The translations under genes and the position numbers were made by a program. A model generated the notes under the pieces. The model did no database searches. It was not told where the DNA came from and worked only from the letters and a program-made list of their open reading frames with translations. Positions 33,338 through 45,104 of a stretch of DNA of 64,000 nucleotides are shown here, one piece after another (position 1 is the first letter of the stretch; each line of letters starts with the position of its first letter). The stretch is from Luidia sarsii (Eukaryota; Echinodermata; Asteroidea; Paxillosida; Luidiidae): positions 20,035,280-20,099,279 of the forward strand of contig OX465103.1 in NCBI GenBank assembly GCA_949987565.1, written 5' to 3'.

Positions 33338-34218
33338 TGTAGCGAGGCGACTATGGGCGCCCGGCTGAAAGTACGGCGACGACTCCCGTCAACCGCCAGA
33401 TGGGACTGTGTAGTCCCGATTCGGGGACTGGTCGTCAAGTTAAAGAAGACACTCGACGCATTCTTTTGAGGCTCGATCTCTCCAATCTCTTTATTATAAA
33501 GAATGTCACGTATGACAGAAGAAGACAAAGACACCCTGTTGACAAATAGAAGAACAATAACAAAATCAACAATTTGGGTTTTATACAAAACAAACTTCTC
33601 CACACCGGGCACAGCGTAGGTGCACGCGCGCACGATCCCACAGCACCTGGCGAACATCAAACATGATGGACCAGAACAACAACACACAAACAACAAAACA
33701 TACAACTATAAAACAGTCTCCAACTCACCCAGATACCGCTAACGGCCTATGCAAGTATAGTACACACCAGACAACACTCTCCGCATCTTTTCAGATGGGA
33801 TCGGGAAGAGCTGAGAGGTTGCCGTCTCCGATCAAGTCAAACAGTGGTGTGTGTCCCGCAGGGGGATGGACCCAACCCTCGCTCTCAGTTTTACGACCTG
33901 TTGAAGGTCTCTCACCCAGGGACAAACTTAAAGGAAATACGGTATTAAGCCGCCTCGGTGTATTCCCAAACAAAGAGAACCGTTAAATAATTACAAAGAG
34001 GATAAAAGAATATGAAAGATTATACAACAAATAATAATTATGCATTGAACCCAGGGACAAATAATAATTAAAAAATCCAGTATAGTGTTTAGAATTAAAG
34101 TGCATGTGTGGTGAGGCCTATTTTTCCTCGCGTAGTTGCATCAACTATACACTGGCACTGGCAGTGAACACACAAGGCATGCTCCAGGGGTGTCCAAGGA
34201 TAAGACCGAATCCCCACA
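33338..34218 (-). repeat. Gypsy-2 5' LTR
   Basis: It is 881 bp, identical to 25473-26353 apart from two positions near 34050 and 34083. On the minus strand it carries AATAAA at 33490-33495. Confidence 0.95.
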
Positions 34219-34227
34219 TTATGTATG

Positions 34228-35678
34228 CAGTGATGGAAATAAGCGGAAATAATTGATTAGCAAAAAATGCTAATCAAATTGTAATTTGATTAGCAATATG
34301 GTAAAAATGACTAGCAAAAATGAATGCAACAATAAGTAGTGCATCACCATGGATTGTTTCTTTCTTTGACAGACGGGATGCATGCTGGTGCATTGCTGTC
34401 CCACCATGTTTGATGCAGTTGTCTCTTTTCAGGCTGTACCTGCTGATTCCTAGAACAAAAACGTTGGAATAATTTCTGACCGCTTTGATTTTTCCTCGTG
34501 CGATCTGCAAAGATCACATCAAAATTGCACAGGGCACCAAGGTCTGTGGCATCAAAACTAGGCCAATGAAAAGGCCTAACCTTTATTTTACATGTCGCCT
34601 TCCTTAGTAAGTTGTCTACTGAAAAAACAATCTTGATAGTTATTTTAATTGGCCGCCTCAAATTCAATTTTGTTTTTAAGGGTAGAAAGATGGGTGCACC
34701 TAGGCTTGGGTGGTTTGGGAAAAATCAAAACCGAAAAAATCGCCTAACCCTCGACTCGGTGAAACCGTAAAACTTTTTTTTTTTCAATGGAAAACAAAAT
34801 AAAAGAAAAGAAAACTAAAGAAAAAACCCCACACAATTCCAATGATAAAGAAAGAACCCCACTATTATCCCAATCCATGTTTTGTTTCGGTACTAAAATA
34901 AATTATACTTTTTTGTAGCGTACCGTCTCGCTATACTTCTGCAAGTTCCGATCAGGCTTGAGTAGCGCAGCGTACTCGTGCAGCCATGCGGCCGGCTGTG
35001 CACGTGCACTGTGCAGTATACATGTACAGTGTACAGTACATGTGTGTGTGTACATGTACATGTACAGTGTGTATACAGTGTGTGCAAAGACGTGTTGTGT
35101 CATGTCACATTGCAGCGCGTAGGCTGGTTTCGGCCCTACTGGTCCTGTAGTGTCGCTATGGCGTTACCTAGAGGCGGAAACCATACCTAGACTTGCCAAC
35201 ATTGCTAACGTTGTGCGCTACTTTCATCGTTTGTCTCCGAATGTTGTTTCCGCGTAATTCAATATTATTCCCTTCGTCATTAATTTTGAAAGTGGTATGG
35301 ATAGAAAAAAGAGAATACAGGCTTCAATTTAAGGGTAAAATCGACAGATTTGGACGATGTTTACAGGGTAGGCGCTTGGCGGTCGAAAGACCTGTGTGTA
35401 TACGGATCTACGGAAAGTGACTATAGCCGCTTATGAAAAGCCGATGGGGAGTCTGGCCGCCGCCGCACTTGCACTATCAACATCAATGTACAGTACATGT
35501 ACAGTGTACGTACATGTACATGTACATGCACACGTACAGTGCAAGGGTACGTTCAACGCATGATGGTCTTACGATGGATTTTGATTCGCACAAAATGCGA
35601 ACCGTTTTCTAAATTGTCTCGCATTTCGTGGAAAATGTATCGCATTTTGCGATGTGAATCCAGCTATTTCCATCACTG
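34228..35678. mobile_element. hAT-like non-autonomous element (1451 bp)
   Basis: The ends are CAGTGATGGAAATA and its complement TATTTCCATCACTG, flanked by the 5 bp direct repeat GTATG (34223-34227 and 35679-35683). CAGTG-type ends with a 5 bp duplication fit the hAT5 group of hAT elements. The left part has a run of self-complementary gctaatcaaatt segments and the right part has cgcattttgcgatg. No transposase is recognisable. It begins nine bases after the Gypsy-2 LTR. Confidence 0.75.
34980..35075. repeat. TGTACATGTAC palindromic cluster
   Basis: Repeats of gtacatgtac and gtgtacagt inside the hAT-like element. A further cluster lies at 35485-35535. Overlapping frames are compositional only. 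Confidence 0.75.
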
Positions 35679-35683
35679 GTATG

Positions 35684-36717
35684 TTAGAGAAGTTTGGTTT
35701 TGACAAAGGAAAAGTCAACAACAACAAAATGGCTAAAAGAAAATGCACCCCTGTAACTGTTATTCTAAAAAAAAGAAATAAGGCACATTTGGAGACAGGA
35801 AAAAAAGGACTTTGAAACTGTTTTCAGCTAGTTTCCAATTTTGCTTTAATCACTCATGTTTTAATCCATCATCTGCTTTACATTTACAAAATTAATCTTC
35901 CCTGTACGCTATTCAAGGTGGAAAGGGATGTAGTATTCATAAAGCATGTCCTTACTGGACCACCGTACTTCAGTTCGTGCAGTACAGCCACCAAAACGGT
36001 GTGCATCTTTCTCAGTGATTACATGTACTGTATGCTGATTCTAAGCTAATGCCTTAGAGAACGCTACAAGACCCTTTGTGACGCAAGTTGTCATGTGAAT
36101 TGCAAGATTAGCAGCAGTAATTGTGCAATTGTGGGACTTATAGTTATACTGTGGAGGATTGATGGAGGGATACCGCGCTGCTGCTGAAAGCACGCGAGGG
36201 ACATTGTGTTTGCATGCCACACAGCCCAACGGTCGTCGGTCAGGCATTGGAATTCCCCCAACATTCTTTACTGCAGTCTGTATGCTCGGTTGTGGCCGAC
36301 CAACTCAAAGATCTGACTGCCTGGAGTGGAGGCTGGAGTCTGCGGTCAGGGATTGACAGCACACGCACAAAAACACACACAAGTCCGTTACGCTCCATTG
36401 ACGACGCACAATGGGCCCTTTTTCGAATGGATAATCTCTTGACAAAAGCCACAATGACGTCCGAATTGTGCCAGGTTTTACTTTCTTGTATACCCTTATT
36501 GATTTATTTCACAGAAATATATTGTTCCGATTGTTTTTGCGAGATTTGAAATGATGCATTGTTCAAAAATCCCTGCATGGCGGTCATTGGCACTGAAAAA
36601 AACCTTGGTGCGAAGTGGTTAAAAGTAAAAGGTTTATTTGTTTTTAAATTGAGTTTTAGATAAATGATTGAATATTTTGTCATTCTTTTCCTCTTCCTTT
36701 TTGTGCTGCTTTTGCAG
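35684..36717. other. Intron or upstream region of the XPC-like gene
   Basis: AT-rich sequence before the first XPC-like exon. Short frames at 36159-36549 have no recognisable motif. I could not find an earlier exon. Confidence 0.4.
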
Positions 36718-37189
36718 ATACATATTTTGGAGAAGAATCTCTTACTACTGAAAAGAATAGGTAAGATGAAACGATATTGTTCCTTAAAAGCAGGACAGCC
36801 TTCTGAGAAACGATCAAAGGCACGTGAACTGGAAGAAGCAGCAACATGCGAGTCGAGCTCCACTAAAGTTCTTGATGATATAAGAACTGAAAGGATCAAA
36901 GAATGTACAGAGTCACAAGCATCAACGTATTGTCCAAGTATTAAAATTACTTGTAATAATGAAAGTTTAGAAAGGATAGTTGGAAACAGTATTACAAACA
37001 GAGGTACCAGTGATTTACCAGGAAGAGTCACAAGAGCATCCACAACAAGCATGAATAAAGCTAGTGTGAACTTATCAGTGAAGCACAAGAGCTCCTCATT
37101 TGTTAAGCAAAAAGAAAGGGATTTGGACATTTCAAGTGATGATGAAACTACGAGTGATGAGGATTCTGACAATTGGCAAGAAGTTGAAG
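36718..37189 (+). CDS. XPC: XPC-like DNA repair gene, N-terminal exon
   Basis: The exon is bounded by an acceptor (gctgcttttgcag) and a consensus donor (gtaagt), is open throughout, and ends after one base of a codon. The translation is basic and serine-rich (MKRYCSLKAGQPSEKRSK) and ends in an acidic patch, SSDDETTSDEDSDNWQEVE. Vertebrate XPC has a similar acidic stretch ending in W-EEVEE near its N-terminus, followed closely by a VEIEIETP segment. A matching VEIDIGIP lies in the next exon (52348-52480). XPC recognises damaged DNA in global genome repair in the nucleus. The start codon may be the Met within this exon or in an earlier exon. The identification rests on these two short motifs and the matching phase. 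Confidence 0.55.
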
Positions 37190-37360
37190 GTAAGTTAAAC
37201 CATCATCTGCATGTACATGTACAGTGGGCAAATATGCATTTTATCTGAATGAATGAGTGTAACCCTGACTCAGATTAGGTCTTGGGTTATAGCCCCCAGT
37301 AGTTATGATGACAAAACATGCTTCCATCTTTGTTCTCTGTTACTCTTTTTTCATATTTTT

Positions 37361-38450
37361 AGCTTTTCTGCCGCGAAGCGGAAAAGCTATTGATTTGTTT
37401 TCTTCTCGGAATAATGCCATAGACAAAGCACATAATTTTTGTACTTTGGCCATTAAACAACGTGGATTTTTATCAAACGTCGCAAATGCATAGAGCCCCT
37501 GCTGAAATTTGTCCTGAAACCCTTGACGTCATCATGTGTCACGTGACAATGTTTTGGGCAAAAATCAAGATCCAGCAAAAATACAAGTTTGTTTGGTTTC
37601 AATTTTGCACTATATCTAAGTTTGGAAAAGGTGTATCCAAAAATTGACATCATTTGATCGTGACCTCATCTCATGAATACTTATGAGGTCATGAACTTTT
37701 CAGATTGTAAACATGTAACATTCAATTGAGCATTTTGGCCAACGGAGCAAGATTTTTGGCTTTTCCGTCTCAACGGAAAAGGCATAGGCCTATTTTTGGT
37801 TCTGATTTTTTTTTGCTTCCACTTCCTTTTCTTCAGCTGATAAATCCCATAGACAAAGCACGGCAGCATTCTAATCCGGTTTTTTTGCAATATATGGAAA
37901 GACAGTTCTTAACAAAACTTGGCCAAAACATTGTCTCTGACGTCTATTAGTTCCGCGCACAATTACGCTAATATTACGTCATCATGTGTCACGTGACAGC
38001 GCTTTAAAGGGCAAATTTTCAAAACCCATTATAAGCGAAAGTGCATTTTTGTTTGTTTTCAATCTAAGTTGGGAAAAGGTGTATCCCAAATTTGCCATCA
38101 TTTGATCGTGACATCATCTCGTGAATATTAATGAGGTCCGGAACTTTTCAGATGTTCACATTCCATTGACGATATTCGGCTAACGGAGCGAGATTTAAAA
38201 AAAAAATTCTTTAATATCTATCTGGGACTTGATTTAGAAACACCTTCTGGGGCCAAAAATACATAATGCAATCACATGTATGACGGCATCAAAATGCGAG
38301 ATTTTAAAGCCCTACACAACATTGGTCAAGGTCAAAGAATAGCATCCATATGTTATCTTATCCAACATATGCATGAAATAGCACACCTGTGAAAATTTCA
38401 GCTCAATCTGCCAACCGAGTCTCAAGAAAATTGTGAAAACCGCTTCATTT
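37361..38450 (+). repeat. Repeat family R1, two diverged tandem copies
   Basis: It opens with the 28 bp near-palindrome at 37361-37388 (agcttttctgccgcg... end gaaaagct). Copy A runs to about 37775 and copy B to about 38245. Both share cgtcatcatgtgtcacgtga, a ggaaaaggtgtatcc segment and a tttgatcgtgac segment. A segment with gccctacacaacattggtc then follows and is related to 190-220. This lies in the XPC-like intron. Confidence 0.7.
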
Positions 38451-39028
38451 GTTTCGCGAAAATGCAGCATTCAACGCTGTACTGTTCCAAAAAATAGTTT
38501 AGATCTCAGTGAGACATAAACTATTTGTTTTACTCTTTCGCCCAAAATACAACATTTTAGGCAGAAATTTTTCATTGAGAGGTTTCTACTATAGCCATCT
38601 TCAAACTGTATAAGTATAAGTTTCATGTAAATCTGTAAATCTGATAAATACATGTATTAGCCATTGGCCATTGGCCAATGAACTTGATACTTGTTGGGCA
38701 TTTAGTTATTTAGCCACACACTCAAAATCTAAAGATTGGAACCGATAGACTATTGTTTTGATTGATTATGAATGTTTGAATATTGTCCCATAGACTTTGT
38801 GCATGAAATTTGTGCCTGGCATCAGAGAACGTATGCTGCAGCCTGTTGAATTTCCTCACATATTGTGCAGTCGGAGAAACCACTGTGATTTCTTCGCTGT
38901 GTGTCATTTTCATGCAATTGCGTAACTCGGCTGTCAAAGCGCAGGTTGAATTTGCTAACTGTGATTTCAGTTTTAGGCGCTGTAAAAATGTATGTTAAGT
39001 TGTCCTATTAGTGTTGCCTATACAGTAG
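38451..39028. other. Intronic sequence, no gene recognised
   Basis: Continuation of R1-like DNA up to the insertion point of the 3.8 kb inverted-repeat element. No coding or RNA feature seen. Confidence 0.4.
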
Positions 39029-39044
39029 TGCTTAAAAGTAAGTA

Positions 39045-39240
39045 CCCATAAACGAACGAGCGAGTACGAGGGGATACGAGGGGATACGAGCGCTGTCGAG
39101 GGCCTCGTAAACGCTCGAGCGCACTCGAATAAACTCGCCAGCGCTCGCAGGCGCTCGTAAACCCTCGCTCGATAAGCCCTCGCTCGAACTCGCTCGAAAG
39201 CAGCCTGCGAGCGCTTGCGAGTATTCACTGACCCGCGACC
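39045..39240. repeat. CGAG/CTCG-rich subterminal repeats, left
   Basis: Dense alternating cgag and ctcg motifs (tacgagggg, cgctcgagcgc, ggcgctcg). The matching right block is at 42590-42785. Confidence 0.8.
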
Positions 39241-40630
39241 GGCCAGTTGGGCTCGCCGTGAACAAAGATTGAGCGAACCAACTACAGATGCACGACCAAC
39301 TACGGACCAACTCAAACGGAGCGCCGTCATTGCCCCCACGTTTATGTGACGTTTGCGTTGGTAGTTTCATTGTAGGCCTACTTGTTGACTTGATTATTTA
39401 CGTTGGGTTTATGTGATCGTTCTGAACGTTAATTTACTGGTACTGATGTTTTGCACGTTATTTATACAATTATTTAATGAAATGCCTCTGATGAGTCGAC
39501 GGCGATTATTCATACTCATAGTCGAATTTGTTCGGACGAGCTCGCATGTGGAATTTCTCAACATTATACTGAAACAATTTTTACAAAACTCGATCTCCAA
39601 CATAGTATTATTACCTTACATAATTTTTGTTGAATATCTTATCTCTGGTTTGTGAAAGTTTCAATCCAATACAATCAAGTTACGGAGTAAGAAAAAACCG
39701 GAAAGGTCACGAATTTATGGGTCTCCACTCCGTTCCCGAGGGCGAACGGCCCGGTAAAAATACCAAGTCGAGCTAGCTCCGCAAGGCTCCCTATGCAGAA
39801 GCGGCCGCACGTGTTGCGAAGACCGTACCATTGTGAAAATACAGGGTAGGAAGGGGAGTTATTGGCCTACACTTTGAGGGAAAAAAAAATATCGGCCGAA
39901 AACCCCGACAAAGGGAACCTTTTAGTGGCATATTGTACGCCATCTATCTTTTATTTTTTGTTCGTTTAGGTTTTGATATTGAAAAGTGACATTTTATCCT
40001 TCGATTTATGTGATTGTTTGAACGGAAGTTGTGCGTACACCTCTTTGAAAATGGTGTGTTCCAAGCTGACTCCTGCAGACTTTGACATCCGGGAAATTTA
40101 CGCCGAAGCTTTGTCAAGTTCCCAGTACTATTGTGCGCTTAACGGATACACCCTGTATCAGGAAACTGACTGCGTTGTTTTTTTATACGCTTTGACATGA
40201 CAAGCGGTTGATAATCGCCCGCAAAATATCGACAGCTAACAGGAAAGCCTTGGCACCCACCTACTGTACATAGGCAAGAACTCCCAAATCAGTGGGTCAA
40301 ATGTTGGCCGAGTCGTCCACATTTTAGATTACCGCCCCTATAGGAAGTTGTCATATACAGTGCGTGTAGGACATGGCCCATTCGGCCTGACCATCACGCC
40401 TCTGATTATGATGTCCGAAAGAAAATGATTAAACCCGAGAATATTATAATAATATTATAAGTCATAGGCCTAAATAATTTCACATGCATTAGAAATCAAG
40501 TAATATCCTGATATTTTTTTAAAGTTGGCCTTTATATTCGGAAAACAAAAGACTTAATAATGTATATTCACAGAGAAAACTAATTCCCTGTAATGTAGGC
40601 ACATTCCTACTTCCAGACACCCTAAAAAAA

Positions 40631-42170
40631 GCAAAATAAAAATCCTCACGAAATTAATCCGAAAAAAGGAAATGTACCTTACCAAAAATATTCAACGCTA
40701 GGCATGTATTCCTTGGGAATTATCTACACATGTCCTTTGAAAAAGCCCTCATAAGTAAGACTGTCAGCTTAGCCCCCTCCTCCATTCATAAAAAAATAAT
40801 ACCCATAAGGCAAGGCCAACAACCAGCATGAAAGTAAGTCCACCTCCATCCCCAAAGAAAGGAATATATCACTCCCAAGATCTCGACCACGCAGCTAAAT
40901 GCCTGGCACTATACGACACGATTAGCAGGTCTGGAGCAGGGAACGCTTCGGTGCGATAAGGGGCCTTTTTTCTTTGATGAAAGCCGTCTTGCTGGGTTTA
41001 CGATTTAGTTCAGGAAAAAGTCGATAACCAACAACTGATACTTCAGGTGATAAACAAAAATGTTGCAAACTGCTGATACTTCAGTGCAAAGCCTTGGAAG
41101 ATATAATAGGACATGAATGCGGTCTCAAAGGAAGGATTGAGTGTATTTAAATGAAAGGAAAGTATATCATTCATTTTATCGGCAACTTTTCAACGGGTGA
41201 CTGAAAATAATTCCGAGAGCCGGACGTCTGGGCTGAACCACAAATTTTTACTAGCGCACGGAAAATAACCGAAAATAAATGCATGAATTGAGTTACCAAA
41301 GTGATCCATGCACGGTCGATGTATGGGTCGCGGCCTTTAGTGCAAGCTACTGTAAATCTTAACAAAAGACCTGGACTGGGGACGTCCACGCACGCACTTC
41401 TTGCAAAATAGAAATCCTGACGAAATATATCCGAAAAAAAGAAATATACCATACCCCAAAAATATTCAACGCCAGGCATATATTCCTATAGGGAATTATC
41501 TATACGTGTCCTTTAAATAAGCACGCATAAGTAAGACATTCAGCATAGCCCCCTCCTCCATTCTTAAAAAAATACCCATAACGGCATAAGGCCAACAACC
41601 AGCATGGAAATAAGTCCACCCCCATCCCAAAAGAAAGAAATATATAATCACTCCCAAGACCACGCAGCTAAATGCCTGGCACTATACGACACGATTAGCA
41701 GGTCTGGAGCAGGGAACGCTTCGGTGCGGTACCGGGCCTTTTTTCTTTGATGAAAGCCGTCTTGCTGGGTTTACGATTTAGTTCAGGAAAAAGTCGATAA
41801 CCAACAACTGATACTTCAGTGCAAAGCCTTGGAAGATATAATAGGACATGAATGCGGTCTCAAAGGGAGGATTGAGTGTATTTAAATGAAAGGAAAGTAT
41901 ATCATTCATTTTATCGGCAACTTTTCAACGGGTGACTGAAAATAATTCCGAGAGCCGGACGTCTGGGCTGAACCACAAATTTTTACTAGCGCACGGAAAA
42001 TAACCGAAAATAAATGCATGAATTGAGTTACCAAAGTGATCCATGCACGGTCGATGTATGGGTCGCGGCCTTTAGTGCAAACTAAAACCTTAACAAAAGA
42101 CCTGGACTGGGGACCTCCACGCACGCACTTCTTGCAAAATAGTAATCCTTACCATAAAAACATTCATTCG
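40631..42170 (+). repeat. 772 bp tandem repeat, two copies and a start of a third
   Basis: Copy 1 is 40631-41402, copy 2 is 41403-42132, and a third copy starts at 42133 and stops after about 40 bp. A further 50 bp piece (ccttaacaaaagacctggac onwards) recurs at 42414-42464. Copy 2 lacks a short segment around gataaacaaaaatgttgc. The minus-strand frames of 102 and 72 codons in the copies are not recognised. Confidence 0.88.
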
Positions 42171-42589
42171 ACGCCAGAGTTATTTGCAGAAAATTGAAAA
42201 TGGTTTTCATTTTCAATTTTATCTTGCTTTCCATGAAAAAGTGAATCGAATTTTGCGATGCAAATCCAGCTTTTTCACGTACACATGGAAGCCGGCTAAA
42301 AAGAAATAGGGAAACTTGTTTTATATCGACCGAGACCTACATGAAACTACCAAAAATTGCTACTTAAAAAGTCTCCTAGGAAAGCAATTTACAGCCCTAT
42401 AGTGCAAGCTAAAACCTTAACAAAAGACCTGGACTGGGGGCGTCCACGCACGCACTCCTTGCCGGTGTTCTTTATAAGCCTTTGCGGTCGCCGGTCCCAC
42501 TGAGGAGCGGGCGCTCACACAGTGGGCTGCCCAGCGGATTCGCAAACGGGCGCCCTCTCAACAATGCGAGTGAGGTCAGTGGATATGCT

Positions 42590-42785
42590 TGGATAGCCCT
42601 CGCAAACGCTCGTTGTTGATGAGCCGCCCTCCACTCTTCGAGTGTTTACGAGGCCGCTCGATATCCCTCGCAAATCCTCGACATCACTCGAAACCGCTCG
42701 CTACCGCTCGCTGGTTTGTCGAGCGCTAGCGAGTGTTAACGAGTTTGCTCGAGCGCTTACGAGCGAGTGCGAGTACGAGGGATAC
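42590..42785. repeat. CGAG/CTCG-rich subterminal repeats, right
   Basis: The counterpart of 39045-39240 at the other end of the transposon (ccgctcgctaccgctcgctgg, cgagcgctagcgag). Confidence 0.8.
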
Positions 42786-42898
42786 TTACTTTTAAGCATA
42801 GGTGTATATATAGATTTTGACACAAAAACCCTCAGCATAGGAAAAGCCGTTTGTTCTGTCTTATACAGACAACACCTAGATTTCATTTTTTCTTTTAA

Positions 42899-43210
42899 AT
42901 CTATTCAGGATAGGCCTATGGTTTAGAAACGCCCTCCGGGGCCAAAATGACATGATGCAATTGCGACGTCATCAAAATGCGTGATTTTAAAGCACACGTT
43001 AGGCATTGGTCAATCTTCTCGAAATTAGGTAGGCTGTTAGGTATTGTGCTAGACATTAAAACTCTGAAGTTTGGCACCGATTGAACATTGTTTCGAATTA
43101 TTATGATTTTTCAAATATCATTATTAAGTTCCATAGAATTTGTGTGTGCATTTTGGTAGAATGGCAGTGGAATAGTGGATTGAATCGCAGTTTTGCCAAT
43201 TGGTTTTTTA
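42899..43210 (+). repeat. R1 fragment right of the transposon
   Basis: It contains ggggccaaaatgacatgatg, gcattggtcaatcttctcga and tattgtgctagacatt. The same blocks occur inverted at 51640-51750. Confidence 0.65.
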
Positions 43211-43219
43211 AAAAGAACT

Positions 43220-43667
43220 TGATGCAGACAAGCGTTATGTTCTGTTTGCAAACAGACATACATGTAAGTCTCTAGTTTCTTTGTGCTTGATGATGATGAT
43301 GATGACATGACATTTATTTCCATATTGGTTAAATACAGTAGGAAGTTAACAAATTAAAGAACAATTTATATTTAAATCAAGGGTATTTAAGAGCTCCTTG
43401 TAATAACAAAGGCAAAATTAGATTTTGAAGCAAAACAATACAGAGCGCATGGTAGCAGCAAAAAGATTAAAGAAAAGAACAACCAATATGGAGATACTCA
43501 GAAGCTGGGGGGCTTTAAAAGGGAATTAAAAAAAAGACAAAATGAACAACATTTAAACATAATAGACAAGACTGGAAACATCAAACGGACAAAGCAAAAT
43601 AATACAACAGCCAAAAAAACTATATATTTATGTCTGTAGGCAAACAGAACATAACGCTTTTCCGCAT
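43220..43667. mobile_element. 448 bp inverted-repeat insertion
   Basis: The ends form inverted arms of about 43 bp with a few mismatches, outer end GATGCAGACAAGCG and inner end TTTGCAAACAGACATA on the left. No clear target duplication and no coding sequence. An A-rich centre and a short gat microsatellite (43289-43304) are inside. Confidence 0.65.
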
Positions 43668-43789
43668 CTGGTTCTCTTAACTTAGATACAGTGCAAGATT
43701 TAAACCAAACGGAATTACATTTTTGCTTTTATTGGGGTTTGAAATTTGCACCTTTAAAGTGCTGTCACGTGACACGTGGTGACGTCATG

Positions 43790-44865
43790 AAGTTGAGGTA
43801 AAATATGAAGAAAAGGTACGAGGAGGAAGGTTATGAGTGAACTTGTACATGAAGATTGCTGTGTGTAGTTTGTTAATATCAGAGACAGTTAGTGTGTGAA
43901 GTCTTGCAAAAAGAGGTTAAGTGTGATCATGGGGATGCGAGGAGGTCCAAATACTAATAGCCCTTTTTTTAATGACAGATAGTGATTGAATCTTGCAGTT
44001 GCTGGTGCGAGCCTATACAATGTTACAATAGGACAGGTAGGGAAAAAAATGGGTGTTAATTATTAAGTGAGAATAAAACAGAAGAAGGAAGAAAAGTACA
44101 AAGTTTGGACAATACCTCAGTGTTGCGACAAATGATCTTTGTGATGTTGGTAAAATGATTGGACCAGGAGAGCTTATCATCAATTATGACTCCAAGGAAT
44201 TTAGAAAAGTGAACCCTTGCGATCGGAATTGTTTTATAGTTAAAATGGTGTCGGAGCGTTCAGACACACATTTAAAAAACCGATCGGGTTAAGACAGTAC
44301 ATGTACATGTAGTTTTAGTGAATTTAAAATGCTGTCTGAATATTGTGGTTTAAGGACAGTTTCTTCGCTCTAATCCACGACGACACCTTGAAAAGCTGTT
44401 GGAAGGATCGATATTTGAATATGTGATTGTAGTGTCATCAGCAAATAAGATGAAATTTAGCAACGAAGAAGAAGACTGTAGATCATTAACGTACATGTAT
44501 AAAAGCAAGAGCAGGGGATCAAGGATAGAGCCTTGTGGAACACCATGTTCGATGGTATTACTATTTAAATGAGAATTGCTATTGCTGAGAGAAGAATTGG
44601 TTCGTCATTCACTAAGATAAGAGGAAAACCATTCAAGGGCAACACCACAAATTCCATAGAAGTCCAGCTTGGTTAAAAGGATACCGTGGTCAATGCTGTC
44701 GAAAGCCTTGGACAGGTCGATGAAGACACCAACAGTGGACATTTTCTTACTTGACGAATCAGTAAGGCTGTCAACCAAATAAAGTGCCATGTCAGGAGAA
44801 TGTTGAGATCGGAAACCAAACTGCTTATCGATCTCTCCGATTATTTCCTGCTACCCAAACAGAAG
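43790..44865 (-). pseudogene. LINE reverse transcriptase, 5'-truncated (CR1/L2-like)
   Basis: On the minus strand: IDKQFGFRSQHSPD, VFIDLSKAFDSIDHGILLTK, HGVPQGSILDPLLLLLYMYV, FILFADDTTITY (catalytic FADD), FLGVIIDDKLSWSNHFT and a C-terminal LPSSVLFSLYN-like region with stops. These are standard blocks of non-LTR RT from the CR1/L2 side of the tree. It is cut at the 5' side near 44865 and has several stops and shifts. It would have copied its own RNA at the target site. Confidence 0.88.
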
Positions 44866-45104
44866 TGTTGCCTTCCTGGGCCCAATTTCTTGGCTCTGCT
44901 TAATGCAGAATTCTGCGCTTACAAGGCGCAGATCATGTAACCAAGTATTCAAGGCTGAAAGAGCTACATGTAGACATTAGTGCGTCATTTAAGCCCTAAA
45001 CAGAGGATTTTGTGACCTCGTTTCCGAGTTACTTTATCAGAGAAAAACGGAATACGATATTTCATATATATATGATATTTCAGACGTGTTCCGAGTTAGT
45101 ACCA
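44866..45104. other. Spacer, no gene recognised
   Basis: Short non-coding interval between the LINE and the minisatellite. Contains a small at microsatellite near 45065. Confidence 0.4.

Larger units (their letters stand above)
25473..34218 (-). mobile_element. Gypsy-2: full-length, apparently intact Ty3/gypsy element
   Basis: The element runs on the - strand: 5' LTR 33338-34218, candidate primer-binding site, leader, gag (31563-32609), pol (27277-31563), purine tract, 3' LTR 25473-26353. The LTRs are both 881 bp and I count two differences between them. Gag and pol are fully open. Flanks are TTATT (left) and TTATG (right), an imperfect 5 bp target duplication. It sits in or beside the 3' end of Gypsy-1, so it is younger. 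It is the only element here that looks competent to move. Confidence 0.95.
39029..42798. mobile_element. 3.8 kb inverted-repeat transposon, non-autonomous
   Basis: The termini are TGCTTAAAAGTAAGTACCC on the left and its complement with one mismatch on the right. They are flanked by the 3 bp direct repeat TAG (39026-39028 and 42799-42801). Next to both ends lie 200-250 bp rich in cgag/ctcg motifs spaced by roughly 8-12 bases, probably binding sites for a transposase. The interior holds a 772 bp tandem repeat (40631-42170) and no recognisable transposase. A 75-codon frame (39973-40200) has no known motif. The superfamily is unassigned. Confidence 0.8.

Noticed and set aside
36504..37172. 222-codon minus-strand frame opposite the XPC-like exon
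   Set aside because: Shadow of the exon on the other strand; the plus strand has the splice sites, correct phase and XPC-like motifs.
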